From Tribonema minus (taxonomy: Eukaryota; Sar; Xanthophyceae; Tribonematales; Tribonemataceae): a DNA stretch of 64,000 bases. Within the stretch, counting starts at the first letter, position 1, and every line of letters begins with the position of its first letter. Below, one piece after another: positions 1 to 11,955 of this stretch. Below the pieces are notes generated by a model that saw nothing but the letters and a program-made list of their open reading frames with translations, was not told the origin of the DNA and did no database searches. Position numbers and translations under genes: made by a program. The stretch is from positions 1,798,001 to 1,862,000 of the forward strand of contig JAFCMP010000001.1 in NCBI GenBank assembly GCA_017506865.1, in the 5' to 3' direction.

Positions 1-375
1 AAACGCAAATCTTTATCGATGCTTGTTGCTGCTGCGCACGTTTTGAGTCAACATCGATGTGCACAAAATAGCGCTGAGCTGTACAATCACTGCACCGCTC
101 ACCCCCGTTCAGTCGCTTCGGACTCCGCTGCCATACAGTCGCTAGGAGGGTGGCATCGCTTGAACAAGCGTGCCGAAAATCATGCTGCCGCAGCCATGGT
201 TTCCTGGCGCCCGTGACGCAGAACGTCAGTCCCTACCCATCATCAGTGCTCTGCTGCGCAGCAGTTCTTACGGCGAGTTGAGCAATGCAGTTCAGTGGGC
301 TTTTCATCTGAAATCATCAAGTCAGCCCTCAATGCTCAACACGAGCCGCGCGCGGTGCACGCCCGCGCACCGCAG

Positions 376-3300
376 GATCCTGGAGTGCGAGCGGCAGCCG
401 GGGATAGCGGGGGGCAAGGTGATGGTGGAGCTGTGGGACGTCTCCGGCAACATGTCGTGAGTCGGCACGCGTTGCGCCAGGCTCACAGTGTGTCGCGAAG
501 GGTGTGCTAATGATTATCGTGCTCAGGAATCATTGTGGGTGGTGTGACGTGAGAATGCCCTCTCGGGGGGTCAACCTCCACGTGTCTTGCCGCGTGGCCG
601 TTAACGGGGGCGCACACGGCTGCGCTGTTGGCGAGCAAGCATCCACGACAACGGTCCCTGCGGCCAACCCTCCTGAACACTTTTGTACACCGCAGCAGTC
701 TAAACAGCCACAAGGGGGTACCTGCAGGAGGGCTCTCTAGGATCTGAGACCTCATGCCACCCTCTCCGGGCCCTCTCGGCGGATGATCATCATCATCATA
801 GATGTGTGTGTATGGACCCGCAGCTGCTGCTCTCCTCCGGCTCGCTGTCTGGTCGCCGCCGTGCGCCCGCGTGCGCCGTGCGTTGGGACTGTCCGCCGCT
901 CCACCTTGCGCAAATGCGGGAATACTATCAGTTTGCACTCAGTCACCACTATGGCGCTGCGCTTCAGCTGCAGAGCATCAGGGGCAAGCGCCGCACGGCG
1001 CAGTAGCCCAATCCCCCCAGACTGCGATGCTGCGTGCAGGGGCCTGTAGAGTTTCTGGCGAAAGACCTGTGAGATTCGTTTGCTGGCCCTCACGTACATG
1101 GCAGTGAGAGCGAATCCGTGGCTCTGCTACAGCACAGCCGACCATCACCATCATCTTGATGAAGCTGACTCCATGCCATCAGTATGAGATAGCTCCTCTC
1201 TGGCTGCGAAGCAGGGCTCTGACTCAGATTTCGATGCACCATGTCGCCATTAGCGGGTTGCAAATGCGGCAGCTTCTCGGATATGAGGTGGATCAGTTGT
1301 ACGCCGGTGCGCTCCTAGGGGCCATGCCCACGTTGTGGGCGCATTGGCGCATTACAGCGTGATTGTTCACTCCAAGCTGCAGCGCACACACCAACACTGT
1401 CTCACGCGTCAGGGATGCACCCGAAATGTGCAGCAGAGACTCCCGCACCGTACGTAGGGAGCCTGACGCCCTTGCCGCCAAACCCTAACCCTTACCCTAA
1501 CCCTAACCCTAAGATCACCCTAACTCCAATGCTAACCCTGACCCTAACCCTAACATAACCCTAGCCCTCTGCCCTCCAACTCTGGCGCGGCTCAGACAGG
1601 CCCTCCTGCCGCTAGAGCAACGCATGCTGCCACAGCGCTGAGCGTTGTGATGGCTAATGGAGTTATCTCTAACCCTAACCCTAACCCCTGACCCTAACCC
1701 TAAGCGCTTGCCTGCGCCACTTTGAAGCAGCCCACACTGAGTGCAGTAAATTTGCTCACTGTGCACTCAAGTGACGTACATGCTTGCATGCACAGGTGGT
1801 GTGCAGAGTAAGTGTCTACTTCACATAGACGAGTGTCAAGAGGCCACGCAGCGCGCCTCCTCACGCTGGCGCACCGCTGCTGCTGCGCGTGCCCCCGTTG
1901 CACCCCGCGCGTGGCGCACTTCTAGTAAGTTAGTAAGCAAGGTGCGCCTCTGAAACACCAGAAGGCATGCGCGCTACGCTGTTCAGACTCTCATGACCAG
2001 GCGACCAGTCGCCTCACGCACGCCCCCGCAGTCGTGTGTGTCCACACTCAGTTGAGCGCTGCCGTGTTTGCGTTACATCGCTCCGCAGCTACGAGACGTG
2101 CTGGCCGGCCATCCGCGCCGATCAGCTTTCACCGACTACGCAGTCGCCTCGCATGCCCCCCCCCCCCCTTGCGCACAATTAGACTCACTTGAGCGCTGCC
2201 ATGTGCGCGCTGCATCGCTCCGCAGCTACGAGACGTGCTGGCCGGCCATCATCAAGGACGCCGACGGCGTCGTGCTCGTCTTCAACCCGGAGATACCCAC
2301 GCACGAGCCGGAGATCGCGACGTGGTGAGTGCAGGGGGTTTCACTAGGTGGCTGGCGCGAGTACAGGGGGGGGGTACAGGTGAACTGTGAGCGGTACAGC
2401 AGCGGAGTGCGCGTACACGCAAAGGCAGCGCTTTGCTGGCATGTATGGGCTGTCTGGAGCATCACGTGGAAGCGGTCTTGGGTTACATTAACATGTGATG
2501 AGACTTGATGAGTGCGGGGGGTCTACTAGCAGGTGGACGGTGTGGCGCGAGTACAGGGGGGCGGTACAGGTGAACTGTGAGCGGTACAGCGGCAGAGTGC
2601 GCGTACCCGCAGAAGTCGCGGTTCACTGGTACGGGCTTTCTGGAGCATCGTATGGAAGCAGTCTTGAGTCGCGTGACTATGTGCTGAGCCAAGCGGGAGG
2701 CGCAGCTCAGCACATATTCGTGTGTGTGCATCCGTGACGGCGTGAGCTCTCTCGTCGAGTGTACAGTAGTCAGTGTGCAAGAAGCAGGGTTGGGGCTGGG
2801 GATGGGGGCATGCGCTCTGCATGTGCACCAATGCCGGAGATTTTTTTTGTCTGGTTCAGCTACGTGCCTCGTGTTGTGTTGGCCTGTGCCAGACATCAAG
2901 TGATGCCCTACGCTGCTGCTTCCCCAAGTCTCTCTGGAAAAACATCACATTCTGTTCCATACGCGTGTTCAGTGCGCCGTTGACGAGTCTGCGCCGCGCC
3001 CCTGTGAGCACCTGCCGCATGCCCGCGCAGCGCACTTCAACTGCGTGCTGTCTTCTCCGGCCTGAGCCATGCCCAATGTGCCGTAGTACAGTGTACGGTA
3101 GTGCATCTACACGTAGTGCAGTGCGCGTCTTTGATGTGCAATTCGCTCCAGTATCCTGCTCGCATCACCGGCGCGTGTGCTGAAGAAACGCGCAATACCG
3201 CCTCGTGACGGCAAGCTGTGCATCAAACGGCAACATGCGGTATCAGGCGCATACAACGACAAGCCAGGGAATGCTGCGCATGACGCTGCACTTCTGGCCC

Positions 3301-3985
3301 GCAGTAAACGGCCTGTTTGGGCTTCGGCTCGAAGCGAACCCATAGAACGAGTACATCTGACGCGCCATGAGACACTTGTCTGCGTTGCCTCCCCCCCTCG
3401 CAGGCAGTGACCAGGCGGAGGTCAAACTTGAAAGAAATCCCATCAAATGAGCGCGTCTGACAGCGTCGCATGACATGCTCGCCTGTTGTGCATTGCGCCT
3501 CCGCTGGCGCGACCATTTTGTGCTCTCGGGCGCAAACGTCCACGTGCCTAGTGAGTGCCGCCTTCTAGGTTGACTCACGACATGCTTGCACACAGAAATC
3601 TTCTTGACTACTGTGGACATGGTGGCACTGTTTGACTCGTGGCCAACTGCGGCAGCAGCGGCGACCACGGTCACTGGCGGAAAGCAGCCATTTTGACGGC
3701 TAAACACACCTTGTCACCCAGAGCTCTACGATCTTTTAATGATTCGTTTCCATGCCCCCCCCCCGCAGGTACGACCAGTTTGCGCTGGGGCCCAAGGTGC
3801 CCATCGAGTGCTGCCTGGTGGTTGCGCATCGCGCGGACCCCAAGCCTGTGCCGCGGCCGCGCGTGCCGCCCAAGCTCGCCAACGTCGCCGCCGTCTCCAC
3901 CAGCTTTGCGAGCGCGCAGGCGGCGGCGGCGGCGTTCGACGACCTGCTGCGCGCGGTGCAGTCATCCAAGAGCGCGAGAAAATAA
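376..3985 (+). CDS. IFT22: IFT22 / RABL5 Rab-like small GTPase, 5' end missing
   Basis: Rab-like subunit of intraflagellar transport complex B, which builds and maintains flagella. Three exons can be joined in phase: 376-456, 2226-2324 and 3769-3985. They read RILECERQPG, then VELWDVSGNM, then SYETCWPAIIKDADGVVLVF with EIPTHEPEIATW, then YDQFALGPKVPIECCLVV to the stop. The G3-like element ELWDVSG and the CWPA(I/L)xKDxxGVVxVFN block are the family signature as I know it. Junctions are AG/G and TC/GTGAGT (exon 1), CAG/CTACGAG and TG/GTGAGT (exon 2), CCGCAG/GTACGAC (exon 3). The exon with the P-loop is not in the window, so the gene starts further left. Intron 1 (457-2225) holds telomere repeats and a decoy copy of the exon 2 start; intron 2 (2325-3768) starts with a tandem duplication. 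Family assignment is confident; first-exon boundaries are less so. Confidence 0.85.
1481..1712. repeat. Interstitial telomere-like CCCTAA repeats
   Basis: Two clusters of CCCTAA and variants (CCCTTA, CCCTGA) at about 1481-1565 and 1672-1710, separated by roughly 100 bases of unrelated sequence, inside IFT22 intron 1. The units are degenerate, which fits an old internal insertion or scar and not a chromosome end. The type matches the TTAGGG telomere. Confidence 0.9.
2007..2250 (+). repeat. Tandem duplication across the 3' splice site of IFT22 exon 2
   Basis: Two copies about 135 bases apart (2007-2141 and 2142-2250). Each holds the motif TGAGCGCTGCC, then CGCTCCGCAG and the exon start CTACGAGACGTGCTGGCC. 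The second copy is the working exon (from 2226). The first (from 2089) matches for about 25 exon bases and then diverges, so it is a decoy exon head with an intact acceptor. Confidence 0.85.
2325..2690 (+). repeat. Tandem duplication at the head of IFT22 intron 2
   Basis: The first about 185 bases of the intron are followed by a second imperfect copy. Shared blocks include GTGGCGCGAGTACAGGGG-type sequence (2355 and 2545), GGTACAGGTGAACTGTGAGC, and TCTGGAGCATC. The copy starts near 2505 with GATGAGTGCGG, resembling the donor region GGTGAGTGCAG at 2324. Confidence 0.8.
3662..3754 (+). repeat. Dispersed intronic repeat, copy 1 (partner at 62463-62551)
   Basis: Shares AGAGCTCTACGATCTTTT and GATTCGTTTCCATGC, plus upstream blocks GACCACGGT and TTGTCACC, with 62463-62551 in the same order and orientation. 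This copy forms the 3' end of IFT22 intron 2, right before the C-tract and acceptor; the other lies mid-intron in the helicase gene. Confidence 0.8.
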
Positions 3986-6900
3986 TATAAAGAGTATGTA
4001 TGCAAATCAATGCTCTGAGCGCCTTTGTGTGCATACGGTGACGGTGCGTCTTCGTCGTGGTGTGTCGATGCTCAGTTGGTGTGCAGCGCACGGGTGCTCA
4101 CTGTGTGACTTTTGCGCTCAATGCTGAACAGTGGTACTGCGGCCGCTGCTGCTCGTGATGCAGGCTACTGCAATACACGCAGAGCAGCCGACGAAAAGCG
4201 CCAGATAATGACAGTGATGACAAGCCTTGATCAACTCCCACTACATGCAGTGCCTTCTCATGATGTCAGTGCTCAGCAGCTGCGCAGCGAGCATGGGCAG
4301 CTCGCCCTGTTCCGAGCAATGCTGTGATAGCGACCGCTGCACGTGGATTACGCTGCTGCACTGCAGTGTTGCGGTGCCGGCTTTTTTGGAGGCGATGCGC
4401 AGCGATGCAGGTCATGTACGGCACTCAGCCCTAGCCTGAGTGATGTCATTGAACCCGCATCGGCGCGTTGAGACGAGCACAGTGGCGCACCTGTATTGCA
4501 TTGCTGGCAACATTGCGCAATGCTGCCTCGAGCGCTTGTAGCGGCCGCACACGCACGATTTGCGGTCCTCAGAATGTGCACGCTTAAGTCACTGGGTGCT
4601 GAGGCTGCGCTTCCGTGCAGTGACGGCACATCCTGGTTGCACTGCGTAGAGCACGGCGACAGTATATGGGCGAACAGGTGCATATCACGACTCATCTACT
4701 TCTAGAAAAGCTGCAGCAATGCGCGGCAGGCCCTCCTGTTGTGGGCAGATACACACGTGCAGAGCGACATGACCTGCTGTGGTGGCAGCAAGGGGGTAGT
4801 GGACCCCCTTGTTGGCAGCGATCGGCGGTGCACTCAGCGAGATCCACCACGTTGGTAGCGCCTTCAACTTCTAGTGCTGCGCTGCGGCAGTGCTCGTATT
4901 TGTTTTGCAGCACCGTGATCGCCCTTGAGCGGCCGCGGACACTCCTGCTGCAAGAAGGTGCCACATGCCAACGCTATCGACATCAAGTCACCGGTTCAAG
5001 AGCCACAATGCTGGGCAATGACGCATTTAAAAGCATCAATTGCTGGCACCACATGAGTCAGTGGCACTCTGATGGGTCACTCTAAGGCCTGCAATGCAAG
5101 CCTGTCACAGCCAGGTGTCACCACAACACTGCACATAGACCCGGCAGTGAAAACTGCAAACAGCGCTGGATGATCTATTCAATCATATTAAAAGTGATTA
5201 TAGCTGTTGATCAGCGCAGTTGACAATCGGATTCGCTAAACAACACGGCACTACAGCTCTGTGCAACCAACGAATAATGCATATGAGAGTGACTGTCATG
5301 GCAGCTTTGCAAGGGCCGCTATGATCGCATCAGGCACCAGCGCTGAGGTGCTGCAAGCGCAAAGTCCCACCAGCGCTCAAGATCAATTACTGGACAGCGT
5401 GCACAACACACACGCGCCATCTTGCCAAGAAAACGGCAGCTCAAGTATGGGCGGTCGCATGACAGCAACGGGAGTGCAGGCACACACTGATAAGTGCACA
5501 AAGTAGGCGATCGTTGGAGCAGCACTGATGGCGTGAAAAGGCTGAGCACAGCAGCAAGTATGTGAGGCAGTGCTGAATAGCAGTAGCAGTGCTCAGATGT
5601 GTACACATTCCTGTCCTTGCACCAGCAGGCATGCGATGCAGACACTATCAGCAATCACCCAAGTCAACACCTCTGTCAGCTGTGTGAAAGGTAGCCCAAG
5701 TGTATTTATGGGCGCTACAGTATGTACGTATGTGGATTCCTATGTACATCCCCACATCCCACGCCATGCACACTACAATCCAGACAATGAAATAGAACTC
5801 TTATGCTTGTCACTTGGCGCCATTGTTCCAGGCAAGCAGGGCGCTCTGCTGTGGGTGACAGTAGCTAGCGCCAAGGTGGAAGTCCACCTTCAAGTTGAGC
5901 CACCAAAGCTGCCAGGTGCAGTGGGCAGGTCGTCAAGCCCCGCTAGCCTGGAGATGCGTTTTGAACACGAGGGCACATGCCAGAGGTCAAGGCGGAAAGA
6001 TGACGATGATGCTCAACCATCAGTGCACATGTCAGACATCAGGGCACACAGCAGGCGTCAACGTCAGTAGTTCAACGGCAACGGCACGTTGAAGCAGTGA
6101 GCAAAGCACGGCTCAAGTCAATTGAGTGATTGGCGGCTGGAAAGTGCAAAACCAGTTGGTATCAGTACCGCGCCCGAAATGAGGGTGCATAGGGTGAGGC
6201 ACTGCGTGTCAAAACGTCAACGTATGCATCTGTGCTAGCCTTGAGGAGCCCCTGAGTGATGTGGTCAGGGGACCAAGCCCTAGATGTGCACTACACAGTT
6301 CAAGACCTAAGCGGAGAGTCACCGCCACAGCCCCAAGTTCAAGTATTTCAGAGTACATCTTTCAGGTCGCCCACAGCAAGCACAGTTGTGGTGGCCCCAC
6401 CACCACCAGCCAACAAGTGTCGGCCTCGCTGCTGCTTCGTTGTCCTCCTGCAGCCGCCAGCGACATCATGAGCACAAGCAGGCGTGGGCAATGACAGATG
6501 TGAGTGATTTTTGTGTTGCATTGCTGCTATGAATGATGGCCAAGCATGCACCAGCAGTGGCGGCGTACTATGTGGCAATGATAGATGTAACATGAGCTCG
6601 ACGCACACGTCTAGCCATTTTGGTGACGGACGAACGGGCTGAAGATCATTCCTGGATTCGATATGCTCGAGCATTTGAACGCATGAGGTCATGAAATTCC
6701 TGGTCCATCTTGGTTGAGCACTGTTGCCCAAGGCCCCCACACCACGGCAAGGTGCAGACCATCGCAGGGGAACTACACTAACTACAGGCTAGTAGCTCTG
6801 CATTAATTGAACTGCATCAAGACTACGATCAAGTCATAGGGTCACGGATCTGATTGTGAACGACGCACTACATCTGACTTGCTTGATTTTGTGTACTTCA

Positions 6901-8718
6901 ATAAACATAGTAATTTCACTTCGATGGATAGTAAATAGGTTCATTTTTGCTTAGTACTTTTATCCATGAACTTTTGTTTGAGGGGCGCAAAACGTGTACT
7001 TCTATCATGTAGAGCATGTGCAGTATGGATACCGTATCATTAGCGACTGCCAGCGGCTCCTCTATGTAGTGCTTACGAAGTCCCACTTCATATGTGCAGT
7101 AGATTCATGAACAGCAGATTAGGTACCTTGAATGGGGGCATTCGGACGCAGGGGACGGCACTGGGAAGATAGGGGGCGGCGAGTCCCCCTGTCCCCCAGA
7201 GAAGGACACGCACGCTTACGTGCCCTCCTGCGATCCAGGTCTGCTTTCTGGTCGCCAGCCACCGCCAGTGCCCGAGCATCGACTGTAGACAGATCACGGT
7301 CTGGCAGCACAGGCAACGCTACGCAGCAGCGCTCAGACTGAGGTTTTTTCTTGCCCGGACTCAGAGGCCCACCAGCCTACCGCATCAGCCTGCGGCGCCG
7401 CCAGATTGCCAAGGCCAGACAACAGGAGTTGAGTGGCCGCTGCGTCCGAATGCCCGCGCGCGCGCCCCCGGAGCGTCTCCACCAGCACCTGTTAACTTCA
7501 ACAAGTCCAGGGCATGATACAGGCCACAACACACAGGTTGGCCGCTCCTGCCTACTGCACTAAGTTCGCTCATACCAGTCACAAGAGAGGGTCAATCTGG
7601 TGTGCATCACGGTCGCAGCGCGCAGTGACACAGCTGCTGGAAGTTTGTGGGGCGACGCAGCTGTAAGCCACCGCTGCAGCAGCAGCAGCCAAGAGCAGCT
7701 GGGGCACCAGTAATATACATAGCTGGCACTGGCACGCTGCTATGACACCTCTCATTGTGGAGTGCATATGAGGGGCATGCTGGCACATGTGCTCTACCTT
7801 GAGAGTGGTCACAACAGCACGCCAGCGGTGCAGCTAGCTACACTGAGACCGAGCAGTGCCTCTACTGCTGGTGCTGCGGCTGCAGTAGCCTATAGCGGGC
7901 CGCCACACGCTTTCCAACTCTTATGTACTCGTACCCTCGGCAATGCTGCACGGTGAGACAGACGGTGTGCTTGCGAGATGACATGAGCTTACCGGGTGCG
8001 CCGGGTAGCAAGTGCCGTGTGTGTGAAGTCCGTACCGAGCCTACTTTCTGAAAGTGGCAGACGCTGGCAGAGCCATTCCCGGTCCAGTCTCAGGCCAAAG
8101 CCGCTGCTGTTGCAGATGCCATCGGGACCTCTGAGAGCTTGTAACTCCGCCGACGCAGGGTCAGAGCCCCGCTGACACCGAGCCCCGGACGACGCCTCGG
8201 GACGCTGAGGGAAGGTGGTGAGACGACAGCACGTGCAACATACATGCCTCAGCCTCAGGGGAGGGCTTGAAAATGCCCCTACAACCACGCTGCCAGTGGT
8301 CGCCGCCCACACCAACCAGCCGTGCAATGTGCGCCATGTGATGGCAGGCTTGTTGCAGCGCCCTGCACATGCACTGCCCTCGCTGCGCGTAGCGAACAAG
8401 CGAGGTGGACCACAGAGGCTCTAGGTAAGTGGGCATAGCATCTCTGGGCCTCCTGGCCTTGGCGGTCGGCGCTGCTGTGTGTGACGCTGGGTACACTAGA
8501 TTGATTTCCACGGTTACATCTGCGTAACGGGTTTTCACAATCGGGCGGGCGCGGCGCTGGCTAGCGGATAGCATTGGCCACAGGGGTGGCAGCATGCTGG
8601 CGCGTGAGAGAAGCAGTAGCGATAACATGAAGGGCAATCAAGGCCAGCCCCAAGCGGCCACTTCGTCAAGTGAGGGCGCTGTACCGAAACCAGCCAGCCG
8701 AGTGTCAAGGAGCGAGTC
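3986..8718. other. 4.7-kb stretch without a supported gene
   Basis: Open frames here are short and none shows a recognisable domain or clear splice structure. The longest (5570-6070, +, 166 codons) contains a moderately complex segment but has no partner exon or family match that I can see, so I do not call it. A short CAG-type run lies near 7675-7692. A CAGCGCTCA nonamer (reverse complement of the intronic motif discussed in the findings) occurs at 5371 and 7327, which would fit a minus-strand transcript but is not proof. Confidence 0.5.
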
Positions 8719-11700
8719 ATGCATGCAACAAACGCAGCAACCGATGCGCTTGATGCACTGCGCCTCCGAGTGCCCGAGTCCTTCTATGAGGAAGCAATTA
8801 CTTGGGGCCACGTCGCGGACGTGAAGACTCTTCTTCGGTACCTGCCATCCCGCACTTGGACAGCTTACAACGTTGTTGACGCTCTGGCCGAGGACATGAT
8901 CACTCCGCAGCGCAAGAATGACTTGTCAATCATCCTCATAAACGCTTGCCAACAAGGTGGATGGTGGGCGCATGACCCCCGCATCAGCACCAACGCGGAC
9001 GCAGAGCTCACGGTGAAGGAAGCCCAGCAGCTCCTGCGCTGCATGGCGTTTGAGTTCGCCTTCTTCATCAAAGCGCCCCAGCGCAAGAGTAGCAGTGCTG
9101 ACCCCAGTCGCGCCACTGGGGACGCGGGAGGCGGCGCTGCAGGACCACCAAGCCAGACACTCACAGAGGTACGTCACGCGAACAGTTTACATGTTTGCAT
9201 GTCATCCGCACAACATACTTCAAAGTACATGTTTTGTCATCCGCATAAGAGCACGTACAACAGCACTCTCTCATCTTTGAATATTACCAATAAACTCCTC
9301 AAGGGGTGTTTTGTTGTCTGGTATCTCTGGGTCATACAATAGAGTAGTAGAGCCGTGGTGAATCACTGGTCAGTGCAATTTCTAAGCTCGCCATATCGTT
9401 TGTCTGACAAGCGTTAAATCAAGAGTTGCTGTTCAACATGCGCTGTTCCGTTCTCTTGGAAAACAATGAATGATCTTGTGCATGCAACAGGGCACTGATA
9501 CGGCGGCCGGCACATTGCGCAAGAGCCCCGCTCAGGCGCCTCTGTCCTCGGAGCAGGCGTTCAAGAAGAGCAGGCATTACCACCAGGCAGCTACTCGTGC
9601 AGCTGACGCGACAAATGAGGTGTGCGAGGCATACGTAGCATGCTGTGCTGCGTCATTGCTTGTCACATCCTTCATATTTTGGGTCTCCAACGCGTAAGGC
9701 AATGGTTTGTGCGTCCCATACCAGTTGAAGTTATGCTAGTGTAAAGTACAGCTTGGACAAGACGCCGGTGCTAAAGTCTTCGTTTCATCTGCATAGTCAA
9801 GTGGCCACGGGTCTCCAGAGGCTGTCAGAGATGGCGGATGTTTTCAGGTACTTGGCGTTTCAAGTCATGCGACTGCCTTTTCCGTCCTCTGTGTAGACCT
9901 ATGCGAAACACACCTGGCACACGACCTTTGATTCAAAAGTTACCGCACTGCGTGCCCCCTTGTAAAACAGGCTCAGGCGACCGGACCTCGCGTGACCACT
10001 GATGCCATGCGCAAGGCATCACCAACCAACAGTGGTCGTCGCGGACTGTCTACCGTTGCCACTGCCATTGCTGCACCTACTGTTAGTGAGCTGGAGGCCG
10101 GCGAGCGGCAGCGCCTTCAGAGCATCAAGGCCATGACTGCAGCGGCAGCAGCGGCGGCGACGGGCGTGATGCTATCCGACGCCGGCGCTGCGGGGAGCGG
10201 ATCGCCACAGCTGCGCCTCAGCCTGCTGCAAGATGTGGCAATGGCGCCTGCCCGTGGCGGTGCACCGGCGCTGCCTGTGCGCCTCTCGATGCCACTCAGT
10301 GGACGCGCTGCTGCTGCTGCTGCCGCTGCTGCTGCGTCGGTGCCGCTGCTGCCTGCCGCGGCATGGGGGCCTGCGCATGCTGCTGCCGTCGCGCCGTGTG
10401 CCCACGCGCCAGGGTCACTTGGCCAACGCGCTGCTGCTGCGGCTGCTGCTGCTGCTGCTGCGCCGGTAGCACCGCTGGCAGCTGCGGCATGGGGGCCTGC
10501 GTGCGCTGCTGCCGCCGCGCTGCCTGCCCACACATCGGAGTCACTGGATCAACGCGCTGCCGCTGCTGCTGCGCTGATGCCGCCGCTGCCTGCTGCGGCA
10601 TGGGGGCCTGCGCGTGCGGCTGCCGCCGCGCTGCCTGCCCACACATCGGAGCCACTGGATCAAAGCGCTGCTGCTGCGGCTGCTGCTGCAGCTGGTGCGC
10701 CGAAATAATGCCGCTGGCAGCTGCGCCATGGGGGCCTGCGCGCGCGGCTGCCGCCGCACTGCCTGCCCACGCATCGGAGCCACTGGATCAACGCGCTGCT
10801 GCTGCTGCTGCTGCTGCTGCGCTGATGCCACCGCTGCCTGCTGCGGCATGGGGGCCTGCGCGGGCTGCTGCCACTGCAGCGATGGCGCTGCCTATTGACG
10901 CCTCAGCTCCACGTCATCAGGGCGCTAATGCTGCTGCTGCTGCGCTGGCGCCGCCGTGCGCTGCTGCGGCGTGGGGGCCTCGGCACGCTGCTGCCGCCGT
11001 GGCACGTCCGACGCCCGCTGCGCTGCCCCTGCAGAGCCCCCAGCATGCCGCTGCAGCTGCGCCTGCGGCGCCGCTGCCAGCTGCCACGGTTGCACCTGCG
11101 CGTGCCGCTGCCGCTGCGCTCGTTGCGGCGCCGGCAGCACCCCAGCGCCCGCAGCACGCTCCGGCAGCAGCGCCACCAGCGGCTCGTAACGTCGTAGAGG
11201 CAGACGCACAGCCCGAGGGCAGGGTGCCACCGGCAAGCGCTGCGCCGGGGCCCCCTGCAACCGCCCAGCAGGTGCCTCACGACGTGGGGGGGCGGCAGCA
11301 GCCCACGCGACCGCTGCGCACCGCCAGCGAACTCGACCGAGTGCTGCGCGAGCTGGAGGAGGACCTCGCAGGGCACGTGGAGCGCTGCCGCGAGCGGCAG
11401 CAGCGGCGCCACGAGGTCGAGATGGACGTCGTGCAGGCCGCGCAGCGGCGCGAGCGCGAGGCGCGCGCGCTGCGGTCCGAGCGCTGCGCGGCGCAGGAGC
11501 GGCTGCGCGCGTACCGCCAGCTGCGCGGCGGCGCCTGCGCGGAAGCGCACGGGCGCCTGACGCAGCTGGAAGTGGCGCAGCGACGCCGCCTCGAGGACAT
11601 CGCGGAGGACGAGGCGGCGCTGCTTCACCGGCATGCCTTGGAGTTGCAGGAGTGGCACGTCGCCGCGGCAGACAGCGGCGTGGAAGTTGGCGACCGCCCC

Positions 11701-11955
11701 GCGCAGGCGCTGGTGGCGCGGAGCGTGCTGCGGGTGGCGCACAGCCAGGAGACGCACGTGATGCGCAGGGCGAGCGCGCACGCTGCGAAGCGCCAGAAGA
11801 CGATGCACCAGCAGCGCTCGCAGCGCGCGCAGCTGCGCGCGCGGGCGCAGCAGCAGCAGCAGCGGTGGCTGCAGCAGCGGCTGCTGCAGCAGCAGCAGCA
11901 GCCTGAGCCTGAGCAGGACAATGAGCAGCCTTTGCAGAATGGCGCCGAGCAATAA
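8719..11955 (+). CDS. Unknown protein: novel N-domain, 40-residue Ala-rich repeats, coiled coil; frameshifted
   Basis: Exons 8719-9168, 9491-9619 and 9971-11955 join in phase 0 (GAG/GTACGT, CAACAG/GGC, GAG/GTGTGC, AAACAG/GCT). Exon 1 encodes a compact, non-repetitive region (SFYEEAITWGHVADVKTLL, DLSIILINACQQGGWWAHD) that I do not recognise. Exon 3 encodes about six repeats with core AAAWGPA and PAHxSEPLDQ, then a charged helical segment with heptad-like Leu/Arg/Glu spacing (about 11320-11640), and a Gln-rich basic end. The reading frame changes between repeat 3 and repeat 4: one frame ends at 10706-10708 while the homologous repeats continue in another frame from about 10710 to 11955. The spacing of the conserved GCATGGG block is a multiple of three everywhere except this interval (128). 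This could be a real lesion or a sequence error. Confidence 0.6.
10310..10990 (+). repeat. Minisatellite encoding AAAWGPA repeats
   Basis: Conserved block GCATGGGGGCCTGCG (with small variations) starts at 10361, 10487, 10598, 10726, 10846 and 10969, giving intervals of 126, 111, 128, 120 and 123 bases. Length differences come mainly from GCT/GCTG runs coding for Ala. Only the 128-base interval breaks the frame. Confidence 0.9.

Noticed and set aside
3986-8718. ORF 5570-6070 as a gene
   Set aside because: No domain, no splice partner, no start context or homology that I can see; length is within noise for this composition.
9762-9847. Possible extra exon in the frameshifted repeat gene
   Set aside because: The frame is open and the end CAG/GTACTT looks like a donor, but its phase does not fit the following exon, while skipping it gives a clean phase-0 join.
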